The notes under the pieces: model-generated
The model's database searches: none
What the model saw: the letters and a program-made list of their open reading frames with translations, nothing else
What the model was told of the DNA's origin: nothing
Assembly: GCA_050516505.1 (NCBI GenBank)
Contig: CP191518.1
Span: forward strand, 3,968,001 to 4,032,000
Direction: 5' to 3'
Length of the DNA stretch: 64,000 nt
From: Scandinavium ludwigii_A
Lineage (GTDB): Bacteria > Pseudomonadota > Gammaproteobacteria > Enterobacterales > Enterobacteriaceae
Shown: positions 42,123 to 50,776 of the stretch, in pieces
How positions within the stretch are numbered: position 1 is the first letter of the stretch
Layout of the letters: the number at the start of each line of letters is the position of its first letter
Translations under genes and position numbers: made by a program

Positions 42123-42509
42123 ATGAAGATTGCGCACGTAGCTCTGTGGACCCGCGACCTGGACGCGCAGGCTGCATTCTGGCAGCGGTATTTCGACGGC
42201 ACGCCGAATGAGAAATACCTCAGCAAAAATCGTCCGGGATTCGCCTCTTATTTCATTAGCCTGGCAGACGGCCCAACGGTTGAACTGATGACGCTGCCGG
42301 AACTCCCCGACGCGCCTGACAACCGCGAGTTCTGCGGCTGGGCGCATATCGCGCTGAACGTCGGTGATAAGCAGGCGGTGGATGCGCTGTCGACGAAAGC
42401 GAAAGAAGAAGGCATTCTGAAAAGCGGCCCGCGCATGACCGGCGACGGTTACTACGAAGCAATCATCCTCGATCCCGATGGCAACATGATTGAGATTGTG
42501 GCGGGCTGA
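42123..42509 (+). CDS. VOC/glyoxalase-family protein
   Basis: 128 residues of the vicinal oxygen chelate superfamily (two beta-alpha-beta-beta-beta modules): MKIAHVALWTRDLDAQAAFW opens module 1 and AHIALNVGDKQAVDAL module 2, ending ILDPDGNMIEIV. Candidate metal ligands His5, Glu, His and Glu are in the usual places. Reaction unknown. Good SD (GGAG); the longer upstream reading lacks support. Confidence 0.83.
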   Translation: MKIAHVALWTRDLDAQAAFWQRYFDGTPNEKYLSKNRPGFASYFISLADGPTVELMTLPELPDAPDNREFCGWAHIALNVGDKQAVDALSTKAKEEGILKSGPRMTGDGYYEAIILDPDGNMIEIVAG

Positions 42510-42641
42510 TCATTACGTTCCTCACAGCAGCTGCTCCCTTCCTGAACACCTCAAAGTCTCAAATAAAACCAATGATCCGTTGAGCTGCACGGACGGATCA
42601 GGTTCCATAGCACCCGATAATTTCTTTTTGACCCGGTGCTT

Positions 42642-43241
42642 ATGATGAACAACCGTTTTGTATTATGCAGCGTGCTGGCGTTAATCCTGCCGCTGGCGGG
42701 TTGCGACCAGAAAGCCCCCAACACTCCGCCACCGACGCGGCAGTATGGCACGCCGGGGGTTATCCCGAACCCGGTTATCGGCGCCGATGAACTCTATTCG
42801 CTGGTTTCCCCGATTGCGCTCTATCCTGACAGCCTGCTGGCACAGGTTCTGGCGGCCAGTACCGTGCGCAATGACGTGGCGGTGAAATCCCTGGCCGCTT
42901 TCCCGGACGTGCTGGCGCAGATGGTTAACAATCCACAATGGACGAAATTCCTTGGCGTGGCCTATACCCGTCAGCCGCAGGACGTGATGAACGCGGTGCA
43001 AATTTTGCGGGCCAGAGCGCAGCAGAACGGCGCCCTCAAAACCTCGCCGCAACTGCGGGTGCAGTCGACCCCGGCATCGGCGACAGCGAGCGCCGGGAAA
43101 GCGGTTCCTGCTCCCACGCAGACCATCACCATCCAACCGGCGCAACCTGGGATCACTTACGTGCCGGTGTATCCGCTAACGGTGTATGGCAAACCGCGCG
43201 TGATTTACTACCCAGGCTACGTCCCGCCCGCGGCTAAATAG
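42642..43241 (+). CDS. Short DUF3300-type lipoprotein
   Basis: 199 residues. Signal peptide with lipobox LPLAGC (lipidated Cys near residue 21), then the DUF3300 core ELYSLVSPIALYPDSLLAQVLAAST and FPDVLAQMVNNPQWTKFLGVAY. DUF3300 proteins such as E. coli YacH are several hundred residues long; this one keeps only the N-terminal domain and a Pro-rich tail ending YYPGYVPPAAK. Function unknown; likely periplasm-facing envelope protein. Confidence 0.78.
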   Translation: MMNNRFVLCSVLALILPLAGCDQKAPNTPPPTRQYGTPGVIPNPVIGADELYSLVSPIALYPDSLLAQVLAASTVRNDVAVKSLAAFPDVLAQMVNNPQWTKFLGVAYTRQPQDVMNAVQILRARAQQNGALKTSPQLRVQSTPASATASAGKAVPAPTQTITIQPAQPGITYVPVYPLTVYGKPRVIYYPGYVPPAAK

Positions 43242-43312
43242 TGGGTGGCTATTTGTCCGGTGGCGGTGTGCTTACCGGGTTTTTATTGTTTGGCCTGCTA
43301 CCTTCCATCTTT

Positions 43313-43717
43313 TCAGTCAAAAAATACCATTCCGGAATAAGGTTTTTCACGACAGGCCGCCAGGCGCTGGGCTAAATCACCGACGTGGATTTCCAGTTGA
43401 TGACCGTTCGGGTCAAGAAAGTAGAACGACTCCCCTTCGCTTTTGTTGTTTTTCCACACTTCCGCGCCCTGCGCTTCAAGGCGTGCCACGAACCCCGCAA
43501 ATTCAGACGCGGCAATGCTAAAGGCATAGTGGGTGTAATCACGCTTTTCCGTTACCACCGCGTCAACCGACAGGCAAAGCCACAGATCACCACAGCTAAA
43601 ATACGCGCCCTTATCCCAGCGGGCATGCAGCCGTAACCCCAACTGCTGCTGATAAAAATCAATACTGCGGGCAAGGTCGGTGACTGCAAGGGTCAGGTGG
43701 TTCAGGCCAGTGAGCAT
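43313..43717 (-). CDS. fosA: Fosfomycin resistance glutathione transferase (FosA family)
   Basis: 134 residues. Mn2+/K+-dependent enzyme adding glutathione to fosfomycin. Metal ligands His7 (LNHLTLAV), His63 (DYTHYAF) and Glu109 (LEIHV) are present, as is the K+-loop SEGES. The start MLTGLNHLTL matches FosA proteins; a frame extension upstream is unsupported. Most like the chromosomal FosA of Enterobacter/Leclercia-type species from memory. It lies 130 bp from the left end of an IS element. Confidence 0.92.
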   Translation of the reverse strand: MLTGLNHLTLAVTDLARSIDFYQQQLGLRLHARWDKGAYFSCGDLWLCLSVDAVVTEKRDYTHYAFSIAASEFAGFVARLEAQGAEVWKNNKSEGESFYFLDPNGHQLEIHVGDLAQRLAACREKPYSGMVFFD

Positions 43718-43926
43718 GGAGAGGTTATCCGTAATGAGGTCGGGGAACAGAGAGAGTAGCATTGCTGCGCGTCGTTGATGTGATAGAACCTGAACTCAAC
43801 AGACTTCAGTGTAAGGCCGCACAAGCTCATAAACTCTTTCTTCGAAGTGTAAGTATCCCTGTAAAACGAACCATTCACTTTTAGAGATCTTCCGACATAC
43901 TGTTTATGTCCCCTGAGGAGATCGTC

Positions 43927-44193
43927 ATGCGCAAAGCCCGATTCACCGAGCACCAGATCATCACTGTTCTGAAGTCTGTTGAAACCGGACGCACCGTCAA
44001 AGATGTCTGCCGCGAAGCGGGAATATCGGAGGCCTCGTATTACAACTGGAAAGCAAAGTACGGCGGTATGGAAGCATCTGATATCAAAAAGATGAAAGAT
44101 CTTGAGGACGAAAACCGCCGACTCAAACAGATGTTTGCCGATCTCAGTCTGGAATGCCGGGCGCTGAAAGATGTCATTGAAAAAAAGCTTTAA
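43927..44193 (+). CDS. IS3-family transposase OrfA
   Basis: 88 residues with helix-turn-helix (FTEHQIITVLKSVETGRTV...REAGISEASYYNWKAK) and a leucine-zipper tail (LEDENRRLKQMFADL). It ends beside an AAAAAAG slippery run (44181-44187) that would produce the OrfAB transposase by -1 frameshifting. Confidence 0.9.
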   Translation: MRKARFTEHQIITVLKSVETGRTVKDVCREAGISEASYYNWKAKYGGMEASDIKKMKDLEDENRRLKQMFADLSLECRALKDVIEKKL

Positions 44194-45038
44194 AACCAGC
44201 GATAAAGCGGGAACTCGTCGGTTATCTGACCTCGCAATTTATGATGAGCACTCGCCAGGCATGCAGGACGTTATCGCTGAGCAGGACGGTGTACTTTTAC
44301 CAGCCCGATACCCGGCGTGATGAACCGGTGATCCACGCGTTGACTGAGCTGGCGGAGCGCTATCCACGATACGGTTTTAAGAAGCTGTTCCAGCTACTGC
44401 GTAGGCAAGGCAACACCTGGAACCACAAACGCGTGCACCGGATTTACTGTCTGCTGAAACTGAATTTTCGTCGCAGGGGAAAGCAGCGTCTGCCGGTACG
44501 CAACCCCGCGCCACTGGCCACGCCGGAAGCGCTAAACCAGAGCTGGTCCATCGATTTTATGCATGATGCTCTGGTCTGTGGCAGACGCTTCAGAACCTTC
44601 AATGTGGTGGATGACTTTAACCGCGAAGCGCTGGCGATAGAAATTGACCTGAATATCCCGGCCCAACGCGTTGTAAGAGTGCTGGACAGGATCGCAGCAA
44701 ACCGGGGCTATCCGCTGAGGATGCGGATGGATAATGGCCCGGAACTTATCTCAGTGGCGCTGGCGCATTGGGCCGAAGAACATGGGGTAATGCAGGCATT
44801 CATCAAGCCAGGTAAGCCGACACAGAACGCGTTTATCGAGCGCTTTAACCGGACGTACCGGACAGAAATCCTGGATTTTTATTTGTTCAGGACACTGAAT
44901 GAAGCACGGGAAATCACGGAGCGCTGGCTGGCCGAATATAACAGCGAGCGACCTCATGAATCTCTGAATAATCTGACGCCGGAAGAATACCGGCTGATGG
45001 CTGAAAACCCGGAAATCTCAAAAAGTGCGTGGAACTAA
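44184..45038 (+). CDS. IS3-family transposase OrfB (translated by -1 frameshift)
   Basis: Continues from the A6G slip site without a stop in the -1 frame. It contains a DDE catalytic core: WSIDFMHDAL (first Asp), RMDNGPELIS (second Asp) and FIERFNRTYRTEIL (Glu). OrfA frame 1 to OrfB frame 0 is the expected -1 shift. An internal ATG at 44241 could also start OrfB alone. Confidence 0.88.
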   Translation, partial: KALKPAIKRELVGYLTSQFMMSTRQACRTLSLSRTVYFYQPDTRRDEPVIHALTELAERYPRYGFKKLFQLLRRQGNTWNHKRVHRIYCLLKLNFRRRGKQRLPVRNPAPLATPEALNQSWSIDFMHDALVCGRRFRTFNVVDDFNREALAIEIDLNIPAQRVVRVLDRIAANRGYPLRMRMDNGPELISVALAHWAEEHGVMQAFIKPGKPTQNAFIERFNRTYRTEILDFYLFRTLNEAREITERWLAEYNSERPHESLNNLTPEEYRLMAENPEISKSAWN

Positions 45039-45054
45039 AACAGGTGTGCTTACA

Positions 45055-45540
45055 CTCTGGTCTGTGGCAGACGCTTCAGAACCTTCAATGTGGTGGATGA
45101 CTTTAACCGCGAAGCGCTGGCGATAGAAATTGACCTGAATATCCCGGCCCAACGCGTTGTAAGAGTGCTGGACAGGATCGCAGCAAACCGGGGCTATCCG
45201 CTGAGGATGCGGATGGATAATGGCCCGGAACTTATCTCAGTGGCGCTGGCGCATTGGGCCGAAGAACATGGGGTAATGCAGGCATTCATCAAGCCAGGTA
45301 AGCCGACACAGAACGCGTTTATCGAGCGCTTTAACCGGACGTACCGGACAGAAATCCTGGATTTTTATTTGTTCAGGACACTGAATGAAGCACGGGAAAT
45401 CACGGAGCGCTGGCTGGCCGAATATAACAGCGAGCGACCTCATGAATCTCTGAATAATCTGACGCCGGAAGAATACCGGCTGATGGCTGAAAACCCGGAA
45501 ATCTCAAAAAGTGCGTGGAACTAAAACAGGTGTGCTTACA
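45055..45540 (+). pseudogene. Duplicated 3' fragment of the transposase gene
   Basis: Exact repeat of the last 486 bp of the element, encoding only the DDE-domain C-terminal part (open from a GTG/ATG-like position near 45090). It lacks the left end and OrfA and so is not an autonomous unit. Confidence 0.9.
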
Positions 45541-46202
45541 TTTAGCCTGCACGTAAACTTTTTCCAGTCCCAATTTATCAAGCGAAATAATGCCGTCGAT
45601 ACCACCATCTCCAGTGCCACCTACGCGCTGAAGATCATCACGATGTCCGCCATATCCCAAACGATGAAGTACATCCAAAACTATAACCTCAAACGCGCTG
45701 GAGAAACCTGCAACAAGTTTTCCAGTAACTCATCAGCAACAGCATCCCGTAACTCTTTTAACGCTTGATCAAGACGATCGTCAGGGCTGCTTTTTGCCAG
45801 CTCTTCCTGGTTCGGTACTGCTGGTCTTGGATCAAGATCGACAGCATCTGGCTGCTGTTTTAACTTCACGTTCATGAAATAAAAAGCCAGATGGTTCACT
45901 TCCTCTTCGTTGAGTGGCTGGGTATGAACCTGTACCCATTTAACCCCTTCAGGTGTTAAGCACCATTTTCCTCTCGATAAACTTTGCGATAATCCAGCTC
46001 GCTTCAGACGATCATGTGCCCAGCCCGCCCGATTTTTATAAACTAACTGACCGCTGGCTATCACTTCTGCTCGCTGATTATCATCAAGATTAAGAGCATC
46101 TGCCGCAGCTTCATGCGAATCGCGAGCAGGTACGCCATCAGGTTTACCTGCCAGAAAACGGAGAACTGGTTCAATAAATTTATCGTAGGTAGGAACGGCC
46201 AT
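45541..46202 (-). pseudogene. mrr: Disrupted mrr (Mrr restriction endonuclease) gene
   Basis: The frame from 46202 encodes the N-terminal winged-helix region (MAVPTYDKFIEPVLRFL; LAKSSPDDRLDQALKELRDA), highly similar to E. coli Mrr. After LLENLLQVSPAR a one-base deletion in a T-run (plus-strand AAA at 45691-45693, where four would restore the frame) breaks it. The correct frame continues as VLDVLHRLGYGGHR to VYVQAK, including the catalytic D-x-n-QxK region, and is cut at 45541 by the IS. The last third is missing. Mrr cuts DNA with certain methylation; this copy should be inactive. Confidence 0.93.
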
Positions 46203-46360
46203 ATAAACATCCCTGATAATGTTTTTAGTAGATCGGTTGCTTCAAACCAATCAGCTAAAGTCTGGTTAGTTACTTAGCAATTGAGTGTACTTCCAACTGG
46301 TGAAGAGATGAACACACAACACGCTGATTTTACTGACTAAGATAAAATCTCATCTCCACA

Positions 46361-46527
46361 TCATAAAGCAGAAAATATCACCCCAGCCATTTCATCCAAC
46401 TGCGTTTTGACAACTTCCCACTCAGACATAACTTGTCCCGTCAGACGGTAAAAGCGATCGCTATGACTGTGTTCGACAATATGACACCGCTCATGCAGAA
46501 TCACGTAATCAATGCACTCATGGTGTG
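46361..46527 (-). pseudogene. Remnant of a YgjP/DUF45-type metal-dependent hydrolase
   Basis: An in-frame stretch of about 55 codons reads CIDYVILHERCHIVEHSHSD, then a Trp-containing tail ending MAGVIFSAL-stop. The HExxH zinc motif and following HxHS are characteristic of the C-terminal half of YgjP/COG1451 proteins, often carried in type I restriction loci. An upstream stop removes the N-terminal part and no start is available. The flanking 46203-46360 and 46528-46661 hold no gene I can identify. Confidence 0.75.
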
Positions 46528-46661
46528 ATTAATTGTCAGAATTACCTCAAGTTAACATGAGCCTAATCGCTCCTAAACCCCTGAGAGATGCACAGTTTAG
46601 ATATTGATTTTACATATAAATTTTGAGTTAAAGGGCCATTTATCAGCTGACCCATTTTAAA

Positions 46662-49577
46662 TTAAAACCCACGCATTCCATTGATAAACGTTTCAATCAC
46701 ATCGCGCACACGCTCGTAGACACGTGCCCGCACGTTCTTGCGTTCCAGAATCTTCGGCGTCCAAGTTAGCGTTTCTGCCACTTCATCCTCTCGCGGCATC
46801 ACGTCGGTAAAGAGGTAGTTATCCAGTAAGCCGGTCAGTTTGATGGAATCGAGTCGCTCTTCGCTACACAAGGCTGCCAGCGCCTTACCTTTTTCCTGTT
46901 CGACATAGGCTTCAAACACCTGAGTGATATCTTCGTCATGCGAGGCATGGAGCAGGCTTTTTTCAATAAAGTTATCGATAAGCTCACGTTTACTGCGCAG
47001 CGTGACGTCGCTGTCGACAATATCCATGATCTTTTTCTTCTGCTCCTGCTGCTCTTTTGGCGGCATCGCCTGAATGCCCGCCAGCAGACGCAGAATGTAG
47101 CCAACGTTAATTTCGTCGCGATGAATCAGCGAGACTTCAAAATCCACGTCTTCAAGAATCGAGACTTTTTCTTTGCTAGAGTGCTTTTTCACCTTGTCGT
47201 GAATATCGAGGTACTTACTGGTGAAATCTGCCAGAGTCTGGTCCGACAGCGGTTTAGCCGCATCATCAAAATCGGCAAAGCTTTCGAGGATGTTTTTCAA
47301 ACGCATCACATCACGAAACGCCGTTACAAACGCCAGTTGTGCTTCTTCATCCGGTAAATCGTCCACGCTTTCCACCGTTGGCGTCAGCGTTAACAAGCGA
47401 TCGACAGCGTCCTGGTAATCCCCGAAGTACTCGTCAAAGGGTTTGACCAGCACCGTAGAAGAGGCATCTTTGTTCGAGAATAGGGCAATAGCATCGTCGG
47501 TAGCTTTCTTTAGATTACGGAAACAGACGATATTCCCGTGGCTTTTCTTCTCGTTGAGGATGCGGTTGGTGCGAGAAAACGCCTGCACCAGGCCGTGAAA
47601 ACGAAGGTTTTTATCAACGTACAGCGTGTTCAGCGCCGGACTGTCGAAGCCGGTGAGGAACATATTCACCACCAGAAGAATGTCGATGCCTTTCTCTTTG
47701 GTGCGCTGGGCAATATTTTTGTAGTAATTGTAAAAGCTCTTTGAATCATTGGCAGAGTAACTGGTGCCATACAGCTCGTTATAATCCTCGATAAAACTAT
47801 CCAGATGATCGCGACTCGAGGTATCAACTTTCGCTCCTTGCGGCAGGCTAATATCCTCTTCATCCAGCAGGCCGTTTACCGCCTCTTTATCACTTTTGTC
47901 CGCTTCATTGGCGGCATAGGTGAAGATAGTGGCAATCTTTAACTGCTTGTAACTGGCATCTGCCGCCTGCAATGCAGCCTGCTTTTCTTTAAAGAGTTTG
48001 TAGTAGGTGATCAGCATATCGACTGACCCAACGCAGAACATCGCGGTAAACTCACGATTTCGGGTCTTGGCGTTATGGTGGGCAAGGATGTAGTCGGTCA
48101 CTTTGTCCAACCGGATGTCGCTTTCCATCACCTCTTTGGTGTCGATATCCTCCACATCAATATCGATCTCATTGCTGCTCTCTTTGCGCTTGTAAGTGCC
48201 GACATATTCCACGGCAAAACGCAGAACGTTTTCATCCCGGATGGCGTCGACAATCACGTATTTATGCAGGCATTTATCGAACAACAGCTCGCTGGTCTGT
48301 TTGACCCCGTTGGTAATGTTGACGTTATCGGCAAAGATTGGCGTCCCGGTAAAACCAAACAGCTGAGCATTCTCGAAGAAATTCACGATCGCTTTATGCG
48401 TATCACCGAACTGGCTGCGGTGGCATTCATCGAAGATAAAGACGATGCGTTCTTTACGCAGGTGTGCGAGCTGCGCTTTATACCCTTCATGGGTGATGGC
48501 GTTATTCAGCTTCTGAATGGTTGTCAGGGTCAGTTTGGTGCTGCTTTGCTTGAGATGTTTTATCAGCGTACCGGTATTGTTAGTGGTGTCCACGCTGTCT
48601 TTCGCAAAGCCGTTGAACTCTTTCGCTGTCTGAAAATCCAGATCCCGGCGATCAACCACAAAAATGACCCGGTCCACTTCCGGCATCTCCATGATCACCT
48701 GGCTGGCCTTAAACGAGGTCAGCGTTTTACCGGAGCCGGTGGTATGCCAGATATAGCCGTTCTCCGGCCGTCCCTGCTTGTGGAGATTGTCCTTCACGTG
48801 GTGGATCATCGCCTCACAGGCGTAAAACTGATAGGGGCGCATCACCATCAGGCACTTACGGGTTTCGTTCAACACCGTATAGTGGGTGATCATTTTGGCG
48901 ATGTGACACACTTTCAGAAATGCGTCAGTGAACTTCTCAAGCGTTTTGAGCGGGTTATTCTTTTCATCGGTCCAGAAGAAGGTCTGCTCAAAGTGGTTGG
49001 CGCGGTTGTTAGCGTAATATTTAGTGTCTACACCATTGCTGATAATAAAGATCTGCACATACTGGAACAGGCCGCTGCCGACCCAGAACGCATCCCGATG
49101 GTAGCGATCGATCTGGTTGAAGGCCTCTTTCAGTCCCAGACCGCGACGCTTAAGTTCGATCTGCACCAGCGGCAAGCCGTTAATCAGCAGCGTGACGTCG
49201 AAGCGGGTTTTACGCGTATTTTGTTCGGCATTGAACTGCTTCACCTGGCTCGTCACCTGAAATTCGTTCTGGCACCACTCCTCTTTATTGATAAAGCTGA
49301 GCCACTTCTCTGTGCCGTCATCACGCAACAACTGGTAGCGATCGCGCAGGATCTTAGCGCGATTGATGACCTCATTACCTTTTGTCAGGTGCAAGAAAAT
49401 ACGGTTAAATTCGTTGTCCGTTAGCGGAGAGGATTCCAACCGGTTATGGATTTCAATCTGCTTTCGCAGATTGGCTTTCATACTGGATTCATCGGTGACA
49501 TTCACCCGTTCGTAGTGCATGCCCACCAACTGTTCCACCAGCTGCGTTTCTAACTCGTATTCGCTTTGCGTTGCCAT
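46662..49577 (-). CDS. hsdR: Type I restriction enzyme R subunit
   Basis: 971 residues. The N-terminal nuclease domain has the PD-(D/E)xK residues Asp127 (FDVTL) and Glu141-x-Lys143 (IELKRRG). The superfamily 2 DNA translocase has Walker A HTTGSGKT (278-285) and the DECH box (383-386), with later helicase motifs such as FTGTPI and VNMFLTGFDSP. The C-terminal helical part contacts HsdM. Start chosen at MATQSEYELETQ; the frame extends 28 codons further but would overlap hsdS. It is the last gene of the restriction operon. Confidence 0.93.
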   Translation of the reverse strand: MATQSEYELETQLVEQLVGMHYERVNVTDESSMKANLRKQIEIHNRLESSPLTDNEFNRIFLHLTKGNEVINRAKILRDRYQLLRDDGTEKWLSFINKEEWCQNEFQVTSQVKQFNAEQNTRKTRFDVTLLINGLPLVQIELKRRGLGLKEAFNQIDRYHRDAFWVGSGLFQYVQIFIISNGVDTKYYANNRANHFEQTFFWTDEKNNPLKTLEKFTDAFLKVCHIAKMITHYTVLNETRKCLMVMRPYQFYACEAMIHHVKDNLHKQGRPENGYIWHTTGSGKTLTSFKASQVIMEMPEVDRVIFVVDRRDLDFQTAKEFNGFAKDSVDTTNNTGTLIKHLKQSSTKLTLTTIQKLNNAITHEGYKAQLAHLRKERIVFIFDECHRSQFGDTHKAIVNFFENAQLFGFTGTPIFADNVNITNGVKQTSELLFDKCLHKYVIVDAIRDENVLRFAVEYVGTYKRKESSNEIDIDVEDIDTKEVMESDIRLDKVTDYILAHHNAKTRNREFTAMFCVGSVDMLITYYKLFKEKQAALQAADASYKQLKIATIFTYAANEADKSDKEAVNGLLDEEDISLPQGAKVDTSSRDHLDSFIEDYNELYGTSYSANDSKSFYNYYKNIAQRTKEKGIDILLVVNMFLTGFDSPALNTLYVDKNLRFHGLVQAFSRTNRILNEKKSHGNIVCFRNLKKATDDAIALFSNKDASSTVLVKPFDEYFGDYQDAVDRLLTLTPTVESVDDLPDEEAQLAFVTAFRDVMRLKNILESFADFDDAAKPLSDQTLADFTSKYLDIHDKVKKHSSKEKVSILEDVDFEVSLIHRDEINVGYILRLLAGIQAMPPKEQQEQKKKIMDIVDSDVTLRSKRELIDNFIEKSLLHASHDEDITQVFEAYVEQEKGKALAALCSEERLDSIKLTGLLDNYLFTDVMPREDEVAETLTWTPKILERKNVRARVYERVRDVIETFINGMRGF

Positions 49578-49624
49578 CAATGTGTAGTGCCTTATGTTAT
49601 TGTACTGACCTGCCTTAAAAATCG

Positions 49625-50776
49625 TCAAATAAACATCTGTTGCATTAAACCCTGTTTCCAAGTATTAAGTTTATTAAGTTCTGATTTTTTTTTGGCGATT
49701 TTATCGTCAATACCAGCGAAGAAAAAAGCTATTTTTTCCTGTTCTTCTAATGATGGGGTTGGTAATGAAATATTTGAATACTCCGATATCCATCTTCGTT
49801 TATGATCATCTCCGATAGCGTACTTAATTGTATGCATTGCATAGAAAACATACCGCAAAAGATATTGCTGGTTTTTTGTTTTCAAAATCTTCATCGCTGA
49901 AGATTTAACCTTAAAAGGAAAATCAACGAATTTGAAACTAGTTGTAAAATCATCAAAAATTATCACTGGTAATTCGTTATATATTCCTTCTGTTTCACTC
50001 GTATAGCCTAAAATAAATTTCTTCCCTGCCGTTAAAACGGGTGTGGAATTTTCCTTAGCGTAATCTGTAGAGGATACTATGTATTTGGTCGGTTGTTCAT
50101 AACCTAAAACGACTCCCAACGTTGTGTGGGTCCACTCGGAGAAAGGCTCACCATTTTTATCTTTAAACCGAAATTTCTGGCTAAAAACACTATGTATCGC
50201 ACCATTTTTATATCTGCACAATAGGTCACACTGCTTATTCAGTAATTTTATTTTTTCATCAACATAATTAAGAAATGTGGTGATCTTATTTTGCTCTGAC
50301 AGTTCAGGGATGGTCAAAACTAACTCATCGAATTTTTTTTGTCCCAGTGTTTTGTTTCGGCCTGCCCCACCAGGAGACGCAAGCTCTAACAGATTTTTCC
50401 CTTTATTTGTTAAAAAATACCATCTAACATAATCAGTATTACATCTATTATTTTTTGGTAAGTACATAGGGAATCTATGGGATGCAATAAACCCCTCTTC
50501 TTTAGACGAAGTGAGTGCGACGGCTTGTTCCCAAGCAAAAACAATATTAAGAATCAGAGCATCTTTTTTTATCCAAAAAACGCGTTTATTTCCTAGAGAT
50601 TCACCCAAAACCTCATCTTTATGGAACAAGCCTCTACCATGAGAACGAATTCCTATTTCTCGATACTTATCTATTTCAGATATAGTTACAGGGGAAACAA
50701 ACCGTTCCAAAATCTCCTTAACTTTGCATTTAGACAAAGGTGCAGAGAATGATTTAAATCTTATCTTGGGTACCAT
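49625..50776 (-). CDS. hsdS: Type I restriction enzyme S (specificity) subunit
   Basis: 383 residues, two target-recognition domains each followed by a conserved spacer helix: the first ends with LVLTIPELSEQNKITTFLNYVDEKIKLL, the second with ISLPTPSLEEQEKIAFFFAGIDDKIAKKKSEL. The repeated PxLxEQxKI pattern is the HsdS signature. Codon use is AT-rich compared with hsdM and hsdR, as expected for horizontally shuffled recognition domains. ATG overlaps the hsdM stop (TGATG); a GTG one codon earlier is possible. Confidence 0.92.
   Translation of the reverse strand: MVPKIRFKSFSAPLSKCKVKEILERFVSPVTISEIDKYREIGIRSHGRGLFHKDEVLGESLGNKRVFWIKKDALILNIVFAWEQAVALTSSKEEGFIASHRFPMYLPKNNRCNTDYVRWYFLTNKGKNLLELASPGGAGRNKTLGQKKFDELVLTIPELSEQNKITTFLNYVDEKIKLLNKQCDLLCRYKNGAIHSVFSQKFRFKDKNGEPFSEWTHTTLGVVLGYEQPTKYIVSSTDYAKENSTPVLTAGKKFILGYTSETEGIYNELPVIIFDDFTTSFKFVDFPFKVKSSAMKILKTKNQQYLLRYVFYAMHTIKYAIGDDHKRRWISEYSNISLPTPSLEEQEKIAFFFAGIDDKIAKKKSELNKLNTWKQGLMQQMFI

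Larger units (their letters stand above)
43848..45540 (+). mobile_element. IS3-family (IS407-group-like) element with a 486-bp tandem duplication of its right end
   Basis: Left inverted repeat starts TGTAAGTATCCCTG at 43848; the right end, read inward, is TGTAAGCACACCTG at 45054, giving a complete element of 1207 bp. Immediately after, 45055-45540 repeats 44569-45054 (486 bp) with no difference I can find, ending in a second right repeat. No target-site duplication is visible across the ends (left flank TTCGAAG, right flank TTTAGCC). Resembles ISEhe3/IS1222-type elements; the exact name was not checked. Confidence 0.85.

Noticed and set aside
41204..42226. 340-codon antisense frame over yjiR
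   Set aside because: Shadow of the aminotransferase domain; no family features.
43242..43847. Distal attachment site of the leuX island
   Set aside because: No copy of the tRNA 3' end (GGCCTTCGGCACCA or its complement) could be found here.
43702..43953. 83-codon frame spanning fosA start and IS left end
   Set aside because: Crosses the IS boundary, so it cannot be an ancestral gene, and shows no motif.
45090..45524. Second independent transposase gene
   Set aside because: It is the exact duplicate of the 3' part of the first and lacks the start, OrfA and left end.
48075..49424. 449-codon open frame on the plus strand
   Set aside because: Lies wholly antisense to hsdR, whose motifs are intact; His/Val/Phe-biased composition is typical of a shadow frame.
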